Source: an uncultured Anaerotruncus sp. | GTDB lineage: Bacteria; Bacillota; Clostridia; Oscillospirales; Ruminococcaceae | Assembly: GCA_910586875.1 (NCBI GenBank) | Contig: CAJUJI010000135.1 | Span: forward strand, 1 to 7,447 | Direction of reading: 5' to 3' | Length of the DNA stretch: 7,447 bases | Shown here: positions 6,375 to 7,447 of the stretch, piece by piece | Position numbering within the stretch: position 1 is the first letter of the stretch | Layout: every line of letters starts with the position of its first letter | Made by a program: the position numbers and the translations under genes | Notes under the pieces: model-generated | Told to the model about the DNA's origin: nothing | The model's input: the letters and a program-made list of their open reading frames with translations, nothing else | The model's database searches: none

Positions 6375-7297
6375 TCGCCAATCGGATTGCTTATGGTGAA
6401 GCTTTGGTGGAGCTGGCGCGGGAAAACCCGAACATTGTCGTGCTGGACGCGGACGCCTGCAAATCTACCGGCACCCTCTGCTGCCGCGAGCAGGTCCCTG
6501 AAAATTTCATCCAGTGCGGCATTGCAGAACAAAATATGATGGGAATTGCAGCAGGGCTGGCGCTTCAGGGCAAAATTCCATTTGCGACCACCTTTAGCGT
6601 GTTCACCTGTATGCGCGCAGTGGAGCAGGTCCGCAACGCCATCTGTTATGCAAACGTCAACGCAAATATTGTGGGGACCCACTCGGGACTTGAGACAGGG
6701 GCGGATGGTGGCACCCATCAGGGAATTGAGGATATCGCCATTATGCGGGTACTGCCTAATATGACCGTTTTTGCCCCTTCTACACCGATCTGCACCCGTT
6801 TTCTCACGCGAAGTATGGCCGCGCATCCAGGGCCGAGTTACATGCGGCTGGGTAAAGATCCCACCCCTGAGTTATACCAAGAGGGCGAGATCTTCCCAAT
6901 TGGCGGCAGCAAGCTGTTGCGGCAGGGCAATGACCTTACAATTTTTGCCTGCGGCAATATGGTCTGGCGTGCACTCGAGGCGGCTCAACTGCTGGCAGCA
7001 GATGGAATAGAAGCGCGCGTGCTTGACCTGTACTCGATCAAGCCGATTGATCAACAAGCCATTATCAAGGCTGCACAGGAAACCAGTGGCCTTGTTACAG
7101 TGGAGGATCACAGCATTATCGGAGGTTTGGGCGGCGCTGTGGCGGAGGTGCTCTGTGAATTTGCGCCAGCAAAGCTGCTGCGTATGGGACTTTTGGATGT
7201 ATTCGGACGCTCTGGTGTGCCGGATAGATTGTATGAGCTGTACCACCTGACCCCGGCGGATATCGCGCAGAACTGCAAAAGGCTGATGCAGGGTTAA
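6371..7297 (+). CDS. tkt: Transketolase C-terminal (pyrimidine-binding) subunit
   Basis: This is the second half of the split transketolase, carrying the pyrimidine-binding module and the C-terminal domain; the active site forms at the interface with the N-subunit. It has 308 aa, a typical length. The general-acid Glu is E53 in GIAEQNMMGIAAGLA. Substrate-side motifs are DADACKSTGT (26-35), G-T-H-S-G with H104, GADGGTHQ with D112 and H116, and M-R-L-G-K with R159. H104, D112 and R159 fall where classical transketolases bind the hydroxyl and phosphate groups of the donor, so a phosphorylated sugar substrate is likely (inference by motif alignment from memory). The C-terminal domain has the usual VLDLYSIKPID and VEDHSIIGGLGGAV. 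The start ATG overlaps the previous stop by 4 nt, with GGGAGG about 9 nt upstream. Within the ThDP family, a 1-deoxyxylulose-phosphate synthase or pyruvate dehydrogenase E1-beta is less likely, given the paired N-subunit and these motifs. Confidence 0.95.
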   Translation: MIANRIAYGEALVELARENPNIVVLDADACKSTGTLCCREQVPENFIQCGIAEQNMMGIAAGLALQGKIPFATTFSVFTCMRAVEQVRNAICYANVNANIVGTHSGLETGADGGTHQGIEDIAIMRVLPNMTVFAPSTPICTRFLTRSMAAHPGPSYMRLGKDPTPELYQEGEIFPIGGSKLLRQGNDLTIFACGNMVWRALEAAQLLAADGIEARVLDLYSIKPIDQQAIIKAAQETSGLVTVEDHSIIGGLGGAVAEVLCEFAPAKLLRMGLLDVFGRSGVPDRLYELYHLTPADIAQNCKRLMQG

Positions 7298-7303
7298 TCC
7301 GGC

Positions 7304-7346
7304 AGCAAAAGCAAAACGCGCAGAAAAAGGCGGAAATGCTTTTGCT
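7304..7346 (+). terminator. Possible weak terminator after the transketolase pair
   Basis: AGCAAAAGCA (7304-7313) pairs with TGCTTTTGCT (7337-7346), a perfect 10-bp stem, but the loop is 23 nt and only TT then CCC follows. It begins 6 nt after the stop codon. It could mark the transcript end or act as a 3' stability stem. Lack of a T-tract keeps confidence low. Confidence 0.35.
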
Positions 7347-7368
7347 TTCCCAAAATATATGGTATAAT
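7340..7368 (+). promoter_or_regulatory. Extended -10 promoter reading out of the window
   Basis: A consensus TATAAT (7363-7368) is preceded by TGG, giving the extended -10 form. The -35 is weak: TTTTGC at 7340-7345 with a 17-bp spacer, or TTGCTT at 7342-7347 with 15 bp. Transcription would start near 7375 and run rightwards into whatever follows. The putative -35 overlaps the right arm of the preceding 10-bp stem, and the -10 lies in the dyad at 7362-7389. Confidence 0.6.
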
Positions 7369-7389
7369 GTCCGCAAGCGGCCATTATAC
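7362..7389. promoter_or_regulatory. Near-perfect dyad overlapping the -10, candidate operator
   Basis: GTATAATG (7362-7369) mirrors CATTATAC (7382-7389), and the inner CCGC (7371-7374) mirrors GCGG (7377-7380) around AA. The only mismatch is T7370/C7381, so 12 of 13 positions pair. The axis is near the predicted transcription start. Such a dyad over a -10 is typical of a dimeric repressor site, but it could also be a leader hairpin or a chance product of a mirrored TATAAT. The opposite strand also carries TATAAT (7383-7388). Confidence 0.5.
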
Positions 7390-7398
7390 TGGCTATTC

Positions 7399-7447
7399 AA
7401 ATGGCATTCGCCTCGCCGCAAAGCGGCAACCGGCGAAATTGCCAATT
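7399..7447. repeat. Nested imperfect inverted repeat at the window edge
   Basis: Three paired layers are visible. TGGCA (7402-7406) pairs with TGCCA (7440-7444). TTCGCC (7407-7412) pairs with GGCGAA (7432-7437). GCCGC (7415-7419) pairs with GCGGC (7423-7427) around AAA. There is a 2-nt bulge (AT) at 7438-7439 and an asymmetric internal loop. An AA/TT pair may extend it to the last base, so it may be cut by the window end. It lies just downstream of the predicted promoter and so would be in its leader RNA. Confidence 0.6.

Noticed and set aside
6350..6380. Frameshift splitting a single-chain transketolase
   Set aside because: The break falls at the natural domain boundary, both parts have normal subunit lengths and ends, and the C-subunit has its own ribosome site. 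Split transketolases are well known.
5829..6826. Large minus-strand open frames opposite the transketolase genes (159 and 201 codons)
   Set aside because: They are antisense to two strongly conserved genes, show no family similarity, and are the expected shadows of GC-biased third positions.

Overview
The window reads as a chromosomal segment of a low-to-moderate-GC Gram-positive anaerobe, most likely a gut-type Clostridia (Oscillospiraceae/Ruminococcaceae-like). The grounds are strong AGGAGG-type ribosome sites before most genes, TTG and GTG starts, a lipoprotein signal followed by a Ser-rich tether, a transketolase split into two polypeptides, and AT-rich leaders around GC-richer genes. The genus assignment is inference. 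All seven genes lie on the + strand.

Layout. Positions 1-79 are an AT-rich leader. Next comes a tripartite tricarboxylate transporter (TTT) in the order tctB (small membrane subunit, 80-586), tctC (extracytoplasmic binding lipoprotein, 659-1678) and tctA (large membrane subunit, 2041-3540). tctC and tctA are separated by 362 non-coding bases. That gap holds a 44-bp tandem repeat (2.7 copies, identical where they align) followed by five consecutive strong inverted repeats. After tctA, with short gaps, come an M42-family metallo-aminopeptidase homologue (3560-4657), a BtpA/SgcQ-family TIM-barrel protein (4707-5522), and the N- and C-terminal halves of a transketolase (5550-6374 and 6371-7297), which overlap by 4 nt. 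The last 150 bases hold a possible weak terminator, an extended -10 promoter embedded in a near-perfect dyad, and a nested inverted repeat that runs to the window edge.

How the genes may work together. The transporter should import a small carboxylate. The intracellular genes resemble an E. coli sgc-type operon, in which an M42 homologue (SgcX) and a BtpA homologue (SgcQ) sit with a pentose-phosphate enzyme (SgcE, an epimerase homologue) and a PTS. Here a split transketolase takes the place of the epimerase and a TTT transporter the place of the PTS. A reasonable but unproven reading is a catabolic module for an unusual sugar acid or sugar conjugate, whose carbon enters central metabolism through a two-carbon ketol transfer. 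No regulator, kinase, isomerase or dehydrogenase is visible, so the substrate cannot be named from this window.
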